Below the pieces are notes generated by a model. That model saw only the letters and a program-made list of their open reading frames with translations, did no database searches and was not told the origin of the DNA. Shown here in pieces: positions 17,475-26,586 of a stretch of DNA of 64,000 nucleotides. Each line of letters opens with the position of its first letter. Position 1 is the first letter of the stretch. Origin of the DNA: Parazoarcus communis SWub3 = DSM 12120 (lineage in GTDB: Bacteria > Pseudomonadota > Gammaproteobacteria > Burkholderiales > Rhodocyclaceae); NCBI RefSeq assembly GCF_003226565.1, contig NZ_QKOE01000004.1, positions 186,001-250,000 on the forward strand, given 5' to 3'. A program made the position numbers and the translations under genes.

Positions 17475-19446
17475 AGATGTCTGCCTCGACCGAGTCGCCT
17501 TTTTCTTCCATCCAGGCGCGGCGGCCAGAGGCTTCGCCCTTGCCCATCAGCAGGGTAAACATGCGCAGGGTGTCTTCCAGGGCTTCCGGGCGGACGTGCA
17601 CCGGCAGCACCCGGCGTGTGGCCGGATCCATGGTGGTTTCGCGCAGCTGGTCGGGGTTCATCTCGCCCAGCCCCTTGAAGCGGCCGATCTCGATCGCCTC
17701 GGGTTTGAAGCCTTCCTGTGCCAGACGGTCGCGGATGGCGGTCAGTTCGCCTTCGTCCAGTGCGTACAGGCGGCGCGCAGGGCGCTTCTTGCCTTGCGCT
17801 GGCACGTCGACGCGATAGAGCGGTGGCTGTGCCACATAGACATGGCCGCGCTCGATCAGCTTGGGGAAGTGGCGGAAGAACAGCGTCAGCAGCAGGGTCT
17901 GGATGTGCGCGCCGTCGACGTCCGCATCCGACATGATCACCACCTTGCCATAGCGCAGGCCGGACAGGTCGGGGTTGCTGTCGGCGCGATGCGCATCGAC
18001 CCCGAGTGCCACGGCGATGTCGTGGATCTCGGCGTTGGCGAGCAGGCGATCGGGGTCGATCTCCCAGGCGTTCTGCACCTTGCCGCGTAGTGGCAGGATG
18101 GCCTGGGTTTCCTTGTTGCGGGCCATCTTGGCCGAACCGCCGGCGGAGTCGCCCTCGACCAGGAAGAGTTCGTTGTCGGCGATGTCTTCCGATTCGCAGT
18201 CGGACAGCTTGCCCGGCAGCACGGCGACGCCGGAGGTCTTTTTCTTTTCGACTTTCTGCGCGCTTTTCTGGCGGGCAAGGGCCTGCTTGATCGACAGCTC
18301 GGCAATCGCCTTGCCGGCTTCGACATGGTTGTTCAGCCAGATTTCGAACGGATCGCGAAGTTGCGCCGACACCAGCTTGACCGCCTCGCGCGAGTTGAGC
18401 TTTTCCTTGACCTGACCCTGGAACTGGGGGTCGAGCAGACGGGCTGAGAGTACGAAGCTCATCTTGCCGCAGACGTCTTCCTGCTGCAGCTTGACGCCGC
18501 GCGGCAACAGGGTGTGATGGTCGATGAAGGACTTCAGCGCTTCGAACACGCCAGCCCGCAGGCCGGATTCGTGCGTGCCGCCATTTACGGTGGGGATCAG
18601 ATTGACGTAGGACTCGCTTGGCACGGCCGACTCGAACCAGGCAAGCGCCCAGGCTGCACCCTCGCCCGGGGCAAAGCTGGCGTCGTCCTTGCCCGCGTAC
18701 TTTTCACCGGTGAAGATCGGGGCGACGGATTCGACGTCGCCGGCAAGCTCTTTCAGATAGCCTGCCAGGCCTTCCGGGTAACTCCAGGTCTTGGTCAGCA
18801 CGGGGCCGGTGGTCTGCTCGATGTCGAGCCGCACCGCAACGCCGGACAGCAGCACGGCCTTGGAGCGCAGCAGGCGCTCGAGTTCGTTCATCGGTACCCG
18901 GGGGGACTCGAAGTACTTCGGGTCTGGCCAGACTCGCACCCGGGTGCCGGTCTGGCGGCCGCAGTCACCTTCGATGCGGACTTCTCCAATGTTTTCGCCG
19001 CCATTGGAGAAGTCGATGCGGTGAATCTTGCCATCGCGTTTGACTTCGACCTCGATACGGGTCGACAGCGCGTTGGTGACCGAAACGCCAACCCCATGCA
19101 GGCCGCCGGAAAAGGCGTAGGCCGAATTGCCCTCGCGCTTGTCGAACTTGCCGCCCGCGTGCAGGCGGGTATAGGCCAGTACCACCACGGGCACCCCTTC
19201 TTCAGGGTGGAGACCGACAGGAATGCCGCGGCCGTCGTCGGCAACGGTGACCGAGCCGTCCAGATGCAGGGTGACATGGATCTTGCGGGCGAAACCCGCC
19301 AGCGCCTCATCTGCGGCGTTGTCGATGACTTCCTGGATGATGTGTGCCGGGCTGTCGGTGCGGGTGTACATGCCGGGCCGTTCGCGGACCGGTTCGAGTC
19401 CCTTTAGGACGCGGAAGGAGGATTCGTCGTATTGCTTGCCAGCCAT
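17473..19446 (-). CDS. parE: DNA topoisomerase IV subunit B (ParE)
   Basis: ATPase subunit of topoisomerase IV, 657 residues. GHKL ATPase motifs occur in order: E-V-I-D-N-A-A-D-E-A, DDGRGIPVG and GGLHGVGVSVTNALS. The transducer domain follows, then the Toprim domain with EGDSAGGSAK (about 427) and MSDADVDGAHIQTLLL (about 497). The length and the absence of the extra gyrase B insert favour ParE. It works with ParC at 13331-15667. It ends 25 bp from the convergent NifX-like gene. Confidence 0.94.
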   Translation of the reverse strand: MAGKQYDESSFRVLKGLEPVRERPGMYTRTDSPAHIIQEVIDNAADEALAGFARKIHVTLHLDGSVTVADDGRGIPVGLHPEEGVPVVVLAYTRLHAGGKFDKREGNSAYAFSGGLHGVGVSVTNALSTRIEVEVKRDGKIHRIDFSNGGENIGEVRIEGDCGRQTGTRVRVWPDPKYFESPRVPMNELERLLRSKAVLLSGVAVRLDIEQTTGPVLTKTWSYPEGLAGYLKELAGDVESVAPIFTGEKYAGKDDASFAPGEGAAWALAWFESAVPSESYVNLIPTVNGGTHESGLRAGVFEALKSFIDHHTLLPRGVKLQQEDVCGKMSFVLSARLLDPQFQGQVKEKLNSREAVKLVSAQLRDPFEIWLNNHVEAGKAIAELSIKQALARQKSAQKVEKKKTSGVAVLPGKLSDCESEDIADNELFLVEGDSAGGSAKMARNKETQAILPLRGKVQNAWEIDPDRLLANAEIHDIAVALGVDAHRADSNPDLSGLRYGKVVIMSDADVDGAHIQTLLLTLFFRHFPKLIERGHVYVAQPPLYRVDVPAQGKKRPARRLYALDEGELTAIRDRLAQEGFKPEAIEIGRFKGLGEMNPDQLRETTMDPATRRVLPVHVRPEALEDTLRMFTLLMGKGEASGRRAWMEEKGDSVEADI

Positions 19447-19493
19447 GGCGGGCCCTGAGTGTTGCGCGAAGGGCGCAAGGATATCAGAGCTGA

Positions 19494-19973
19494 TCAGGCA
19501 CTGCCGAGGATGCGGCCGCTGCCGGTGGGGCGGGACTGCCCGCTGGCGTCGTAGAGTTGGGGGTGATCGGCAGCAGACAACAGCACCGACAGCGCGGCCT
19601 GATTGTGCTGCATGCGTTCGGTGATCAGCTTGCCGTTCAGATCGTTGCGTTGCTGCGCCTGCCGGGCAAGGTCGAGAATCTCTTCCCAGCGCGCAAGAAT
19701 GCGGGGCAGGGACGCCAGCAGGCTGCGTACCGACTGCGCGTTGTTGGGAAGACCCAGGCGGCCAAGCACCAGTGCGCGATCATCATGCAGGCGCTGCAAT
19801 TGGCGGTAGCGGTCGGTCTTGTCGTGGGTGAGCGCCAGCAGTCCGTCGGTGTCACCACCAACGAGCAGACCTTCTTCACGCTCGAGCAGCGCAAGGAATT
19901 CCTTCAGCTGAATCGCCTCGGCTTCGATCAGCAGGGCGATACGCTGGATGTCGGCAGGTCCCGGTTTGTTCAT
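19494..19973 (-). CDS. flgN: Flagellar export chaperone FlgN
   Basis: 159-residue, mostly helical, acidic protein that ends the flgA-flgM-flgN set. FlgN is the cytoplasmic chaperone for the hook-filament junction proteins FlgK and FlgL, both encoded in this window. The family feature is a long N-terminal helix rich in Leu and Glu (EAIQLKEFLALLEREEGLLV) and a conserved L-L-A-L-T-H-D-K segment. It lies 25 bp downstream of flgM and shares its sigma-28 promoter. Confidence 0.9.
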   Translation of the reverse strand: MNKPGPADIQRIALLIEAEAIQLKEFLALLEREEGLLVGGDTDGLLALTHDKTDRYRQLQRLHDDRALVLGRLGLPNNAQSVRSLLASLPRILARWEEILDLARQAQQRNDLNGKLITERMQHNQAALSVLLSAADHPQLYDASGQSRPTGSGRILGSA

Positions 19974-19998
19974 GTCCGGAAGTCTAGCGCGAAATTCC

Positions 19999-20304
19999 TC
20001 AGATGCGCGACGACTGGTTGTCGAGCATGTTGCGTACGCTGTCGATCAGGCCGTCGGCAATCCGGTTGGCGTCGATCTTGAAACGCCCCTCGCTGATGGC
20101 GGCCTTGATCTCGGCGACCCGTCCCGCGTCCACAACGGGGGTTTCCGCAATGGCGGCTTCTGCTTTTTGCAGGCTGGACGATAGCGCCGACAATTCGACT
20201 TTCTCCGATGCACTGCCTGACTTCGCGCTGACGGCGTCCGCCTTGGCGCGGCTTTCCGAGGGCTGGACGACGCCCATCGGTTTTCCGGTACTTTCGATCT
20301 TCAT
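19999..20304 (-). CDS. flgM: Anti-sigma-28 factor FlgM
   Basis: 101-residue anti-sigma factor that holds FliA inactive until it is exported through the completed hook-basal body. The N-terminal half is disordered and Ser/Lys/Ala-rich. The C-terminal half has the FliA-binding helices (RVAEIKAAISEGRFKIDANR, then IADGLIDSVRNML). A near-consensus sigma-28 promoter lies just upstream, giving the usual autoregulatory loop. It lies between flgA and flgN. Confidence 0.95.
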   Translation of the reverse strand: MKIESTGKPMGVVQPSESRAKADAVSAKSGSASEKVELSALSSSLQKAEAAIAETPVVDAGRVAEIKAAISEGRFKIDANRIADGLIDSVRNMLDNQSSRI

Positions 20305-20337
20305 GATGAAGCTCCAGATAAATCTTGTCTGACAGGT

Positions 20338-20364
20338 ACATCGGCTACTTTCCGCAAAACTTTA
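20338..20364 (-). promoter_or_regulatory. Sigma-28 promoter of flgM-flgN
   Basis: On the minus strand TAAAGTTT (20357-20364) is followed by an 11-base spacer and GCCGATGT (20338-20345). The consensus is TAAAGTTT-N11-GCCGATAA, so 8/8 and 6/8 bases match at the exact spacing. It lies 33 bp before the flgM start and 30 bp after the flgA stop, as expected for a class III flgM promoter. Confidence 0.9.
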
Positions 20365-20394
20365 GCGGATTTTTTTGCTGCGATGCAAAAAGGC

Positions 20395-21105
20395 TCAGAA
20401 ACGGATCTCGACATTGCCGTCGGTCGTCGCCGTACCGGTGATCACCTGCCCATTGGGCATGCGTACCCGTACCGCTTCACCCGGTGATGCGTTGTTGAGC
20501 GAGCGACCTTCCCCGGCCACCTGAAAGCCCTCGCCGCGGGTGATGACCCGGACATTCTGCCCTTGCCTGACCGCCGCGGGGATACGCAGCATGTCACCGC
20601 GCAAGGGGGTGCCCTGTGCGAGCGCAAACCGGGTGTGGTGCCCGCCCGCCTGAGTCAGGTCGGTCAGCGTGTTGTCGGGCAGGGTCGCGAGGTCGCCGTG
20701 GCGGAAGCTCAGGTCAGCCGGGCCAAGTACCTGTCCCGCACGGATGGGGCGTGCGGTGACCAGGTAGTCGGCCATGACAATGATCCTGGCCTGAAGGTAG
20801 ATCGTCCAGGTGATTGGCGAGTCGCAGCGCACGCCGACGCTGACCGTGCCCCAGGCGCGTGTGCCTGCGGGCAGGAAGGCCTCCATCGACGCGCAGGCGG
20901 GAAGTTGATTGCGGGCGTCCAGCGGAGCAAGTTCGATGGCGACCTTACCCGGCAGGCCCGCCGTCTCGCGTTCAAGGAATGCACGGGCGGCGGATTCGAC
21001 CGGATGGCTGGCTTGCTGGGCCAGACTCAGCGACGGGAGCAGGGCGAGCACGCTTGCCGCCAGTAGCGGCAGGAGTCGTGAGGCAGGTCTTGTTGATGCA
21101 TTCAT
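20395..21105 (-). CDS. flgA: Flagellar P-ring assembly chaperone FlgA
   Basis: 236 residues from the ATG at 21105; an upstream in-frame extension carries no homology and would bury the signal peptide. The signal peptide (RLLPLLAASVLALLPSLSLA) is followed by an N-terminal domain and the C-terminal SAF domain (VTARPIRAGQVLGPADLSFR) with the terminal PNGQVITGTATTDGNVEIRF. FlgA assists P-ring (FlgI) assembly in the periplasm. It is divergent from flgB. Confidence 0.93.
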   Translation of the reverse strand: MNASTRPASRLLPLLAASVLALLPSLSLAQQASHPVESAARAFLERETAGLPGKVAIELAPLDARNQLPACASMEAFLPAGTRAWGTVSVGVRCDSPITWTIYLQARIIVMADYLVTARPIRAGQVLGPADLSFRHGDLATLPDNTLTDLTQAGGHHTRFALAQGTPLRGDMLRIPAAVRQGQNVRVITRGEGFQVAGEGRSLNNASPGEAVRVRMPNGQVITGTATTDGNVEIRF

Positions 21106-21230
21106 GGTCGGATTGCAGCACGTTGGTCCGGCATAGGCAACCGTTCGCTGCCGATGTTCCCCGGCAATAACTGCCGGCGGACGGGCGGTCCTTGCCGCAC
21201 GAAGGGTGAATTGACCGGGCTTTTCCGCCT

Positions 21231-21238
21231 TTATCGGC
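21231..21238 (-). promoter_or_regulatory. Possible sigma-28 -10 box upstream of flgA
   Basis: GCCGATAA, a perfect sigma-28 -10 box, occurs on the minus strand 126 bp before the flgA start. The expected -35 position (CGAGAACA) does not match TAAAGTTT, so this is weak evidence for a second sigma-28 input at flgA. Confidence 0.3.
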
Positions 21239-21271
21239 AAAAGAGGCCGTGTTCTCGAGGGCTAGACTTGG

Positions 21272-21287
21272 TGGCATGGAAGGTGCG
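21272..21287 (+). promoter_or_regulatory. Sigma-54 promoter of the flgB operon
   Basis: TGGCATG-N4-GTGCG matches the sigma-54 consensus TGGCACG-N4-TTGCW with both invariant GG and GC at the right spacing. It lies 65 bp before the flgB ATG at 21353 and downstream of an alternative in-frame start region, which supports the 21353 start. Middle flagellar genes under sigma-54 and a FleQ-type activator are usual in polar-flagellate bacteria. Confidence 0.8.
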
Positions 21288-21352
21288 TTGTGCTTGTCGA
21301 GAGCAATCCTTGCGAGAGAAGCCAAATGCACGAACAAGAACGAGGTGAAGCC

Positions 21353-21775
21353 ATGAGAACGCTGCTCGACAACCAGTTGCGTGTGCATCAGACCGCGTTG
21401 AACCTGCAGGCGCACCGGCAGCAGTTGCTGGCGTCCAATATCGCCAATGCGGACACCCCGCACTACAAGGCCAAGGATATCGACTTCCGCGAAGCGATGC
21501 GCGGTGCGCTGGGCAAGGGGGCGATGGGCGAGCGGCTGGGCCCACTTGCGCTGGCAACGACTCGACCCGCACATATCGCGGCCGGCGGCGATTCGCATCC
21601 GCTGGAGGCGTTTGCCAAGTACCGCACCGAGTTCCAGTCGGCGGTGGATGGCAACACGGTGAATATGGATGTGGAGCGTGCTGCCTTTGCCGAGAATGCG
21701 GTGAACTATGAGGCCAGCATCACCTTCATCAACGGTTTGCTGCGTGGCATGCAGACGGCCATCTCCGGTCAGTAA
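21353..21775 (+). CDS. flgB: Flagellar proximal rod protein FlgB
   Basis: 140-residue rod subunit that links the MS-ring/export side to the rod. The start ATG at 21353 has GAGGTGAAG upstream. The N-terminal rod/hook signature reads LQAHRQQLLASNIANADTP, and NYEASITFINGLLRGMQTAI ends the protein. It is exported by the type III apparatus without a signal peptide. It begins the flgBCDEF operon. Confidence 0.95.
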   Translation: MRTLLDNQLRVHQTALNLQAHRQQLLASNIANADTPHYKAKDIDFREAMRGALGKGAMGERLGPLALATTRPAHIAAGGDSHPLEAFAKYRTEFQSAVDGNTVNMDVERAAFAENAVNYEASITFINGLLRGMQTAISGQ

Positions 21776-21795
21776 CCGTGTCGGGAGCGTGAATC

Positions 21796-22200
21796 ATGAG
21801 CATGTTCAACGTCTTCAATATCGCGGGTTCTGCGCTTAATGCGCAGTCGATGCGGCTCAATACCACCGCCTCCAACCTCGCCAACGCCGACAGCGTGATC
21901 GCGGAGGATGGCCAGCCCTATCGTGCCAAGCAGGTGGTGTTTGCCGCCAAGCCGGTCAATGGTCCGGCAGCGGTTGGCGTGCAGGTGACGCAGATCGTCG
22001 AGAGTGCGGCGCCGATGCGGATGGTGTTCGAGCCCAACAACCCGGCGGCCAACGAAGAGGGCTATGTCGAGATGCCCAATGTGAATGTGGTCGAGGAGAT
22101 GGTGAACATGATCTCCGCATCACGCTCTTACCAGAACAACGCTGAAGTCATGAACACGGCACGAACCTTGCTGCAGCGTACCTTGCAGATCGGCCAGTAA
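21796..22200 (+). CDS. flgC: Flagellar proximal rod protein FlgC
   Basis: 134-residue proximal rod subunit. It shows the rod-protein N-terminus ([27 protein letters not shown]) and the C-terminal [20 protein letters not shown] motif shared by axial proteins, ending in [11 protein letters not shown]. It follows flgB by 20 bp. Confidence 0.96.
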   Translation: MSMFNVFNIAGSALNAQSMRLNTTASNLANADSVIAEDGQPYRAKQVVFAAKPVNGPAAVGVQVTQIVESAAPMRMVFEPNNPAANEEGYVEMPNVNVVEEMVNMISASRSYQNNAEVMNTARTLLQRTLQIGQ

Positions 22201-22238
22201 GGCCAACCGGCAAACTTCGCCGCCCGCAGGAGATTGAA

Positions 22239-22913
22239 ATGAGCACCGTCGGATCCACCAGTCAGACCACGCAGAGCGTCCTCGCCGGATTGCAACGCAC
22301 CGAGTCGGTCAACAAAAAAAGTACCGATGATCAGAAGACCCAGTTTCTGACCTTGTTGACCACCCAGTTGCGCAACCAGGATCCGATGAACCCGATGGAA
22401 AACGCCGAGGTCACCTCGCAACTGGCTCAGATGAGTACGGTCGATGGCATCGAGCGCCTGAACGGTTTGTTCCAGTCTTTTGTCGATGGCCAGGCTTCGG
22501 CCGACGGAGTCAATGCCGCAGCCTTGCTTGGCCGGGGTGTGCTGGTCGAGGGTAAAGCCCTCAGCCTGACCGAAGCCGGCGCAGTGGGCGGACTGGAGAT
22601 CGACGGACCGGCCGACAAGGTGACCCTGACCATACGCGACAGCTCGGGTATTGCCGTTGCCAATATCGAGATGAAGGATCTTGACGCGGGCAGTCACAAC
22701 TTCGTCTGGGACGGTACCGCAGACGATGGCACGCGCGCGGCAGACGGGGTGTATTCGATCAGCGTCGCAGCGACCCTTGGCGGCGAGAAGGTAACCGGCA
22801 GGACGCTGCAGTTCGCGCCTGTCACCAGCATCATCCGCGGTCCCACCAGCACCGATGTGCAGGTCGGTTCGCTCGGTATTTTCAAGCTTTCAGACATCAA
22901 GCAGATTCTCTGA
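22239..22913 (+). CDS. flgD: Flagellar hook assembly scaffold FlgD
   Basis: 224-residue hook cap. The N-terminal export and self-assembly region has FLTLLTTQLRNQDPMNPMEN and TSQLAQMSTVDGIERLN. The C-terminal half folds as a FlgD tudor/Ig-like pair with DLDAGSHNFVWDGTADDGTR. It caps the growing hook while FlgE is added. It lies between flgC and flgE in the same operon. Confidence 0.96.
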   Translation: MSTVGSTSQTTQSVLAGLQRTESVNKKSTDDQKTQFLTLLTTQLRNQDPMNPMENAEVTSQLAQMSTVDGIERLNGLFQSFVDGQASADGVNAAALLGRGVLVEGKALSLTEAGAVGGLEIDGPADKVTLTIRDSSGIAVANIEMKDLDAGSHNFVWDGTADDGTRAADGVYSISVAATLGGEKVTGRTLQFAPVTSIIRGPTSTDVQVGSLGIFKLSDIKQIL

Positions 22914-22928
22914 TCCGGAGTAGCGATC

Positions 22929-24206
22929 ATGGCATTCCAACAAGGCCTCAGTGGCCTGGCGTCTTCTTCCAAGGCACTCGACGTCATCTCCAATAACGTC
23001 GCCAATGCCAGCACTGCCGGTTTCAAGCAAAGCTCGGTCGTGTTTGCCGACGTGTATGCGTCGGCGCTGACGGGGGCCGTGTCCACCATCCAGATCGGCA
23101 TTGGCAGCACGGTAAACGCGGTACGCCAGGCCTTCACCCAGGGCAATATCACCACGACCAACAATCCATTGGATATGGCCCTGAACGGTAATGGCTTTTT
23201 TGTCATTGCCCGTAATGACGGAACGACGGCGTATAGCCGGAATGGCCAGTTCGATGTCGATAACCAGGGTTACATCATCACGCCGCTGAACGAGCGACTG
23301 GTCGGCTATCAGCGTGATGAGGCGACGGGCTTGATTCCGGCGTCTGGTGGCAGCATCGGGCCGCTGCTCATTCCTCAGAACGAGATCCAGCCCCGGGCAA
23401 CGACCGATGTCGAGATCGCCGGCGCCAATCTCAACGCAGACGATGTCAATCCGGCTAACCGGGTACCGCCAGGGCCGGGCACCTTCAGCCAGACCGATCC
23501 TGACTCCTACAATGCGACCACGTCGATCGATGTGTTCGACAGTCTTGGACAGAAGCACGCATTATCGCTTTACTGGGTGCGAACCACGGCGACCGCGAAT
23601 AACGAATGGACGGTCTACGCAAGTCTTGATGGTGATCCTGCGACCCAGCTCATCGATTCCGCTACGAACGCGCCGGGCACGCTGCAGTTCAGCAATCTCG
23701 GATTGTTGTCTTCAGGTACGTCGAACTTCACCTTCGAGCGGACGCTCACGACCGGTGCTGCCGACCTGTCGATGAATATCGATCTCGACAAGATGACCCA
23801 GTTCGGTTCGCCGTTCTCGGTGACCGATGTCAGCCAGGATGGCTTTACCTCTGGTCAGATTGCCGGTATCGCGATCAGCCAGGCCGGCATCATCCAGGGC
23901 AGATACACCAACGGTCAGACCCAGGATCTGGGGCAGGTGGCGCTGGTGACCTTTCGCAGTCCGAACGGGCTGACCTCGCTGGGTAACAACCTTTGGGCGG
24001 CATCGCCGGATTCCGGCCCGGCCGTACTGGGACGCCCGGGCACGGGTCTGAACGGGGTGATTTCCGCTGGCCAGATCGAAGAGTCCAACGTCGACCTGAC
24101 GCAGGAGTTGGTGCAGATGATCATCCAGCAGCGCAACTACCAGGCCAATGCGCAATCCATCCGCACCCAGGACCAGATCCTGCAGACCCTGGTCAACCTC
24201 AGGTAA
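22929..24206 (+). CDS. flgE: Flagellar hook protein FlgE
   Basis: Hook subunit of 425 residues. It has the N-terminal flg_bb_rod motif (SSKALDVISNNVANASTAGF), the FlgE D1/D2 body with DSLGQKHALSLYW, and the C-terminal ESNVDLTQELVQMIIQQRNY with a final LVNLR. Length is typical for FlgE. It starts 15 bp after flgD. A stable hairpin lies between flgE and flgF. Confidence 0.97.
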   Translation: MAFQQGLSGLASSSKALDVISNNVANASTAGFKQSSVVFADVYASALTGAVSTIQIGIGSTVNAVRQAFTQGNITTTNNPLDMALNGNGFFVIARNDGTTAYSRNGQFDVDNQGYIITPLNERLVGYQRDEATGLIPASGGSIGPLLIPQNEIQPRATTDVEIAGANLNADDVNPANRVPPGPGTFSQTDPDSYNATTSIDVFDSLGQKHALSLYWVRTTATANNEWTVYASLDGDPATQLIDSATNAPGTLQFSNLGLLSSGTSNFTFERTLTTGAADLSMNIDLDKMTQFGSPFSVTDVSQDGFTSGQIAGIAISQAGIIQGRYTNGQTQDLGQVALVTFRSPNGLTSLGNNLWAASPDSGPAVLGRPGTGLNGVISAGQIEESNVDLTQELVQMIIQQRNYQANAQSIRTQDQILQTLVNLR

Positions 24207-24215
24207 GACCTGAAC

Positions 24216-24235
24216 ACGGGTCGTTCGCGACCCGT
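24216..24235 (+). other. UUCG-capped hairpin before flgF
   Basis: ACGGGTCG (24216-24223), loop TTCG, then CGACCCGT (24228-24235): an eight-pair stem with a four-base UUCG loop. It ends just before the flgF Shine-Dalgarno sequence AGGAG. It may protect the abundant flgE message from 3' decay or tune flgF translation. Confidence 0.5.
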
Positions 24236-24249
24236 TAGGAGACATCATC

Positions 24250-24978
24250 ATGGATCGCCTGATCTACACCGCGATGACCGGCGCGCGCAGCACCATGGAC
24301 CAGCAGGCCGCGGTGGCGCACAACCTGGCCAATGCCACGTCTACCGGCTTCCGCACCGAGATGCACAAGCTGCGTGCGGTCGAGATCCAGACCGAGGCTT
24401 CGCGCACCCGCGCTTTTGTTGTCGATGCCAGTGTGGCGACCGATTTTTCGCCGGGTCCGCTGCAATACACCGCGCGCCCCTACGATGTCGCGGTGGAAGG
24501 CAAGGGCTGGTTGAGCGTGCAGATGCCCGATGGTACCGAGGCCTACACTCGTGATGGCAGCCTGGAAGTCAGCCCCAATGGGGTGTTGCAGACCCGCAGC
24601 GGCCTGCCGATCGTTGGCGATGGCGGCCCGGTCACCTTGCCGCCGGACAGCGAGATTGTCATTGGCAAGGACGGTTCGATCTCTGCTCTGCAGAACGGGC
24701 TGGTCAATGTGGTGGCACAACTGAAGCTGGTGAACCCGCCCGAGGCCGATCTGGTGCGCGGCGATGATGGTCTGTTTCGCCTGCAGCAGGGTGGAGTGGC
24801 ACCGGTCGATGAGAACGTGCGCGTCGCCGGCGGCTACCTGGAAGGCAGCAATGTGAACGTGGTCGACCAGATGGTGACGATGATCTCGCTTGCCCGCCAG
24901 TTCGAGATGCAGACCCGCATGCTGCAGACCGCCGAACAGAACGATCGTGCGGCAACCCAGGTGTTGGCGGCACGATGA
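24250..24978 (+). CDS. flgF: Flagellar rod protein FlgF
   Basis: 242-residue proximal rod protein. Start MDRLIYTAMTGARSTMDQQA; N-terminal motif VAHNLANATSTGFRTEMH; C-terminal GSNVNVVDQMVTMISLARQF. Homologous to FlgG and encoded before it. It ends 126 bp before flgG, the longest gap within this flg series. Confidence 0.95.
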   Translation: MDRLIYTAMTGARSTMDQQAAVAHNLANATSTGFRTEMHKLRAVEIQTEASRTRAFVVDASVATDFSPGPLQYTARPYDVAVEGKGWLSVQMPDGTEAYTRDGSLEVSPNGVLQTRSGLPIVGDGGPVTLPPDSEIVIGKDGSISALQNGLVNVVAQLKLVNPPEADLVRGDDGLFRLQQGGVAPVDENVRVAGGYLEGSNVNVVDQMVTMISLARQFEMQTRMLQTAEQNDRAATQVLAAR

Positions 24979-24992
24979 CCGGCAAACGCGAT

Positions 24993-25008
24993 TAGCACGG
25001 TTTTTGCA
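24993..25008 (+). promoter_or_regulatory. Sigma-54-like site before flgG
   Basis: TAGCACGG-TTT-TTGCA matches 15 of 16 positions of TGGCACG-N4-TTGCW where defined, but the first G of the invariant GG is A. It lies 97 bp before flgG in the only sizeable gap of the flgB-J series. A TGGCCG/CGGCCA hairpin follows at 25024-25041. It may be a weak second promoter that raises flgG-flgH-flgI-flgJ expression. Confidence 0.45.
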
Positions 25009-25104
25009 CTGTTAATCGCAGGATGGCCGGATGCACGGCCAGCGTAAGCTGACACCATCGAAAGCGGCAAATGCTGCCGCCCGCAACGCTAAGAGGACTT
25101 CATC

Positions 25105-25887
25105 ATGATCCGCTCACTGTGGACCGCCCGTACCGGGCTGGATGCCCAGCAGACCTCGCTGGACGTGATTTCCAACAACCTTGCCAACGTCTCCACCAAC
25201 GGCTTCAAGCGGCAGCGGGCGATTTTCGAGGACCTGCTGTACCAGACCATGCGTCAGCCGGGTGCGCAGAACACCCAGCAGAATCAGATCTCCAGTGGTC
25301 TGCAGATTGGTACGGGTGTCAAGCCGGTGGCCACCGAGCGCATCTTCACCCAGGGCAACCTGCAGCAGACCGGGGGCTCGCTTGACCTGGGCATGCAGGG
25401 TAACGGCTTCTTCCAGGTTGCGATGCCGGATGGCTCCACCGCTTATACCCGCGACGGCGCCTTTCAGCTGGACAACCAGGGCAATGTGGTGACCGCCAGT
25501 GGTTATCCGCTGGCCGACAACATCAACATTCCGGCTGATGCGATTTCGATCACCGTGGGCAAGGATGGCACGGTCAGCGTGTTGCAGCCCAATGCAGTCA
25601 ATCCGGTGCAGATCGGCGCGATCCAGGTCGCAACCTTCATCAACCCGGGCGGGCTGCAGAGTGCGGGTGAGAACCTGTTCTACGAAACCGCTTCCAGCGG
25701 CGTGGCGACGCCCACCCAGCCGGGTACCAATGGGGCGGGGGTGATCAACCAGGGTTATGTCGAGACCTCCAACGTCAACGTTGCCGAAGAACTGGTCAGC
25801 ATGATCGTCACCCAGCGTGCGTACGAGCTCAATTCGCGGGCGATCTCGACCTCGGACCAGATGCTGGGCCGGCTGACCCAGCTCTAA
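25105..25887 (+). CDS. flgG: Flagellar distal rod protein FlgG
   Basis: 260 residues, the exact usual length of FlgG. Start [20 protein letters not shown], then [21 protein letters not shown]-terminal [20 protein letters not shown] and [10 protein letters not shown]. It forms the distal rod that passes through the P- and L-rings. It precedes flgH by 10 bp. Confidence 0.98.
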   Translation: MIRSLWTARTGLDAQQTSLDVISNNLANVSTNGFKRQRAIFEDLLYQTMRQPGAQNTQQNQISSGLQIGTGVKPVATERIFTQGNLQQTGGSLDLGMQGNGFFQVAMPDGSTAYTRDGAFQLDNQGNVVTASGYPLADNINIPADAISITVGKDGTVSVLQPNAVNPVQIGAIQVATFINPGGLQSAGENLFYETASSGVATPTQPGTNGAGVINQGYVETSNVNVAEELVSMIVTQRAYELNSRAISTSDQMLGRLTQL

Positions 25888-25897
25888 GGGGATCATC

Positions 25898-26575
25898 ATG
25901 AGAGCCCTTGCCTTGCTCGCGCTGCTGGCCTTGAGCGGCTGCGCGTCGATGTATGCCACACCGCCGACCCAGGTGCATCAGCCAACCTCGATCCGGCCCG
26001 AGCCAAGACCGCAATATGTGACGCCCGGTGGCAGCATCTACCAGGCCAGCATGGCGCGGCCGCTGTTCGAAGACCGGCGCGCGCGCAATGTCGGCGACAT
26101 CATCACCATCAACCTGGTCGAGCGCAACACGGCCCAGAAAAGTGCAAATGCCTCTGCCGCGAAAGGCTCCAGCCTGGGGGGCAGCGTCAGCCTGACTGCG
26201 CCCAATATTCCATCAGTGGCGACGTCCAAGCTCAACGGATTGGGTGCGGATATCGGTGTTGATTCGGATTTCTCGGGCTCGGGCGCCGCTGCGGCCAACA
26301 ACGTGTTCAACGGTACCATCACGGTCACCGTGATTGACGTCTATCCCAATGGCAATCTGCTGGTGTCGGGTGAAAAAATGGTGGCAATCAACCAGGGGAA
26401 CGAGTTCATCCGCTTCTCGGGTGTCATCAATCCGACGACGGTGACGGCCAGCAACACGGTGCAGTCCACCCAGGTCGCGGATGCGCGTATTGAATACCGC
26501 GGTAGTGGTTTCATCGACGAGTCGAACACCATGGGCTGGCTGCAGCGCTTCTTCGTCGCCTTCCTGCCGTTCTGA
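25898..26575 (+). CDS. flgH: Flagellar L-ring protein FlgH
   Basis: Outer-membrane lipoprotein of 225 residues. The lipobox LALSGC places the lipidated Cys at residue 15. Conserved body: [20 protein letters not shown] near residue 48, [20 protein letters not shown], and a C-terminal [15 protein letters not shown]. It forms the L-ring bushing with FlgI and FlgT. Ten bp follow flgG. Confidence 0.97.
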   Translation: MRALALLALLALSGCASMYATPPTQVHQPTSIRPEPRPQYVTPGGSIYQASMARPLFEDRRARNVGDIITINLVERNTAQKSANASAAKGSSLGGSVSLTAPNIPSVATSKLNGLGADIGVDSDFSGSGAAAANNVFNGTITVTVIDVYPNGNLLVSGEKMVAINQGNEFIRFSGVINPTTVTASNTVQSTQVADARIEYRGSGFIDESNTMGWLQRFFVAFLPF

Positions 26576-26586
26576 GGGGCTTCATC

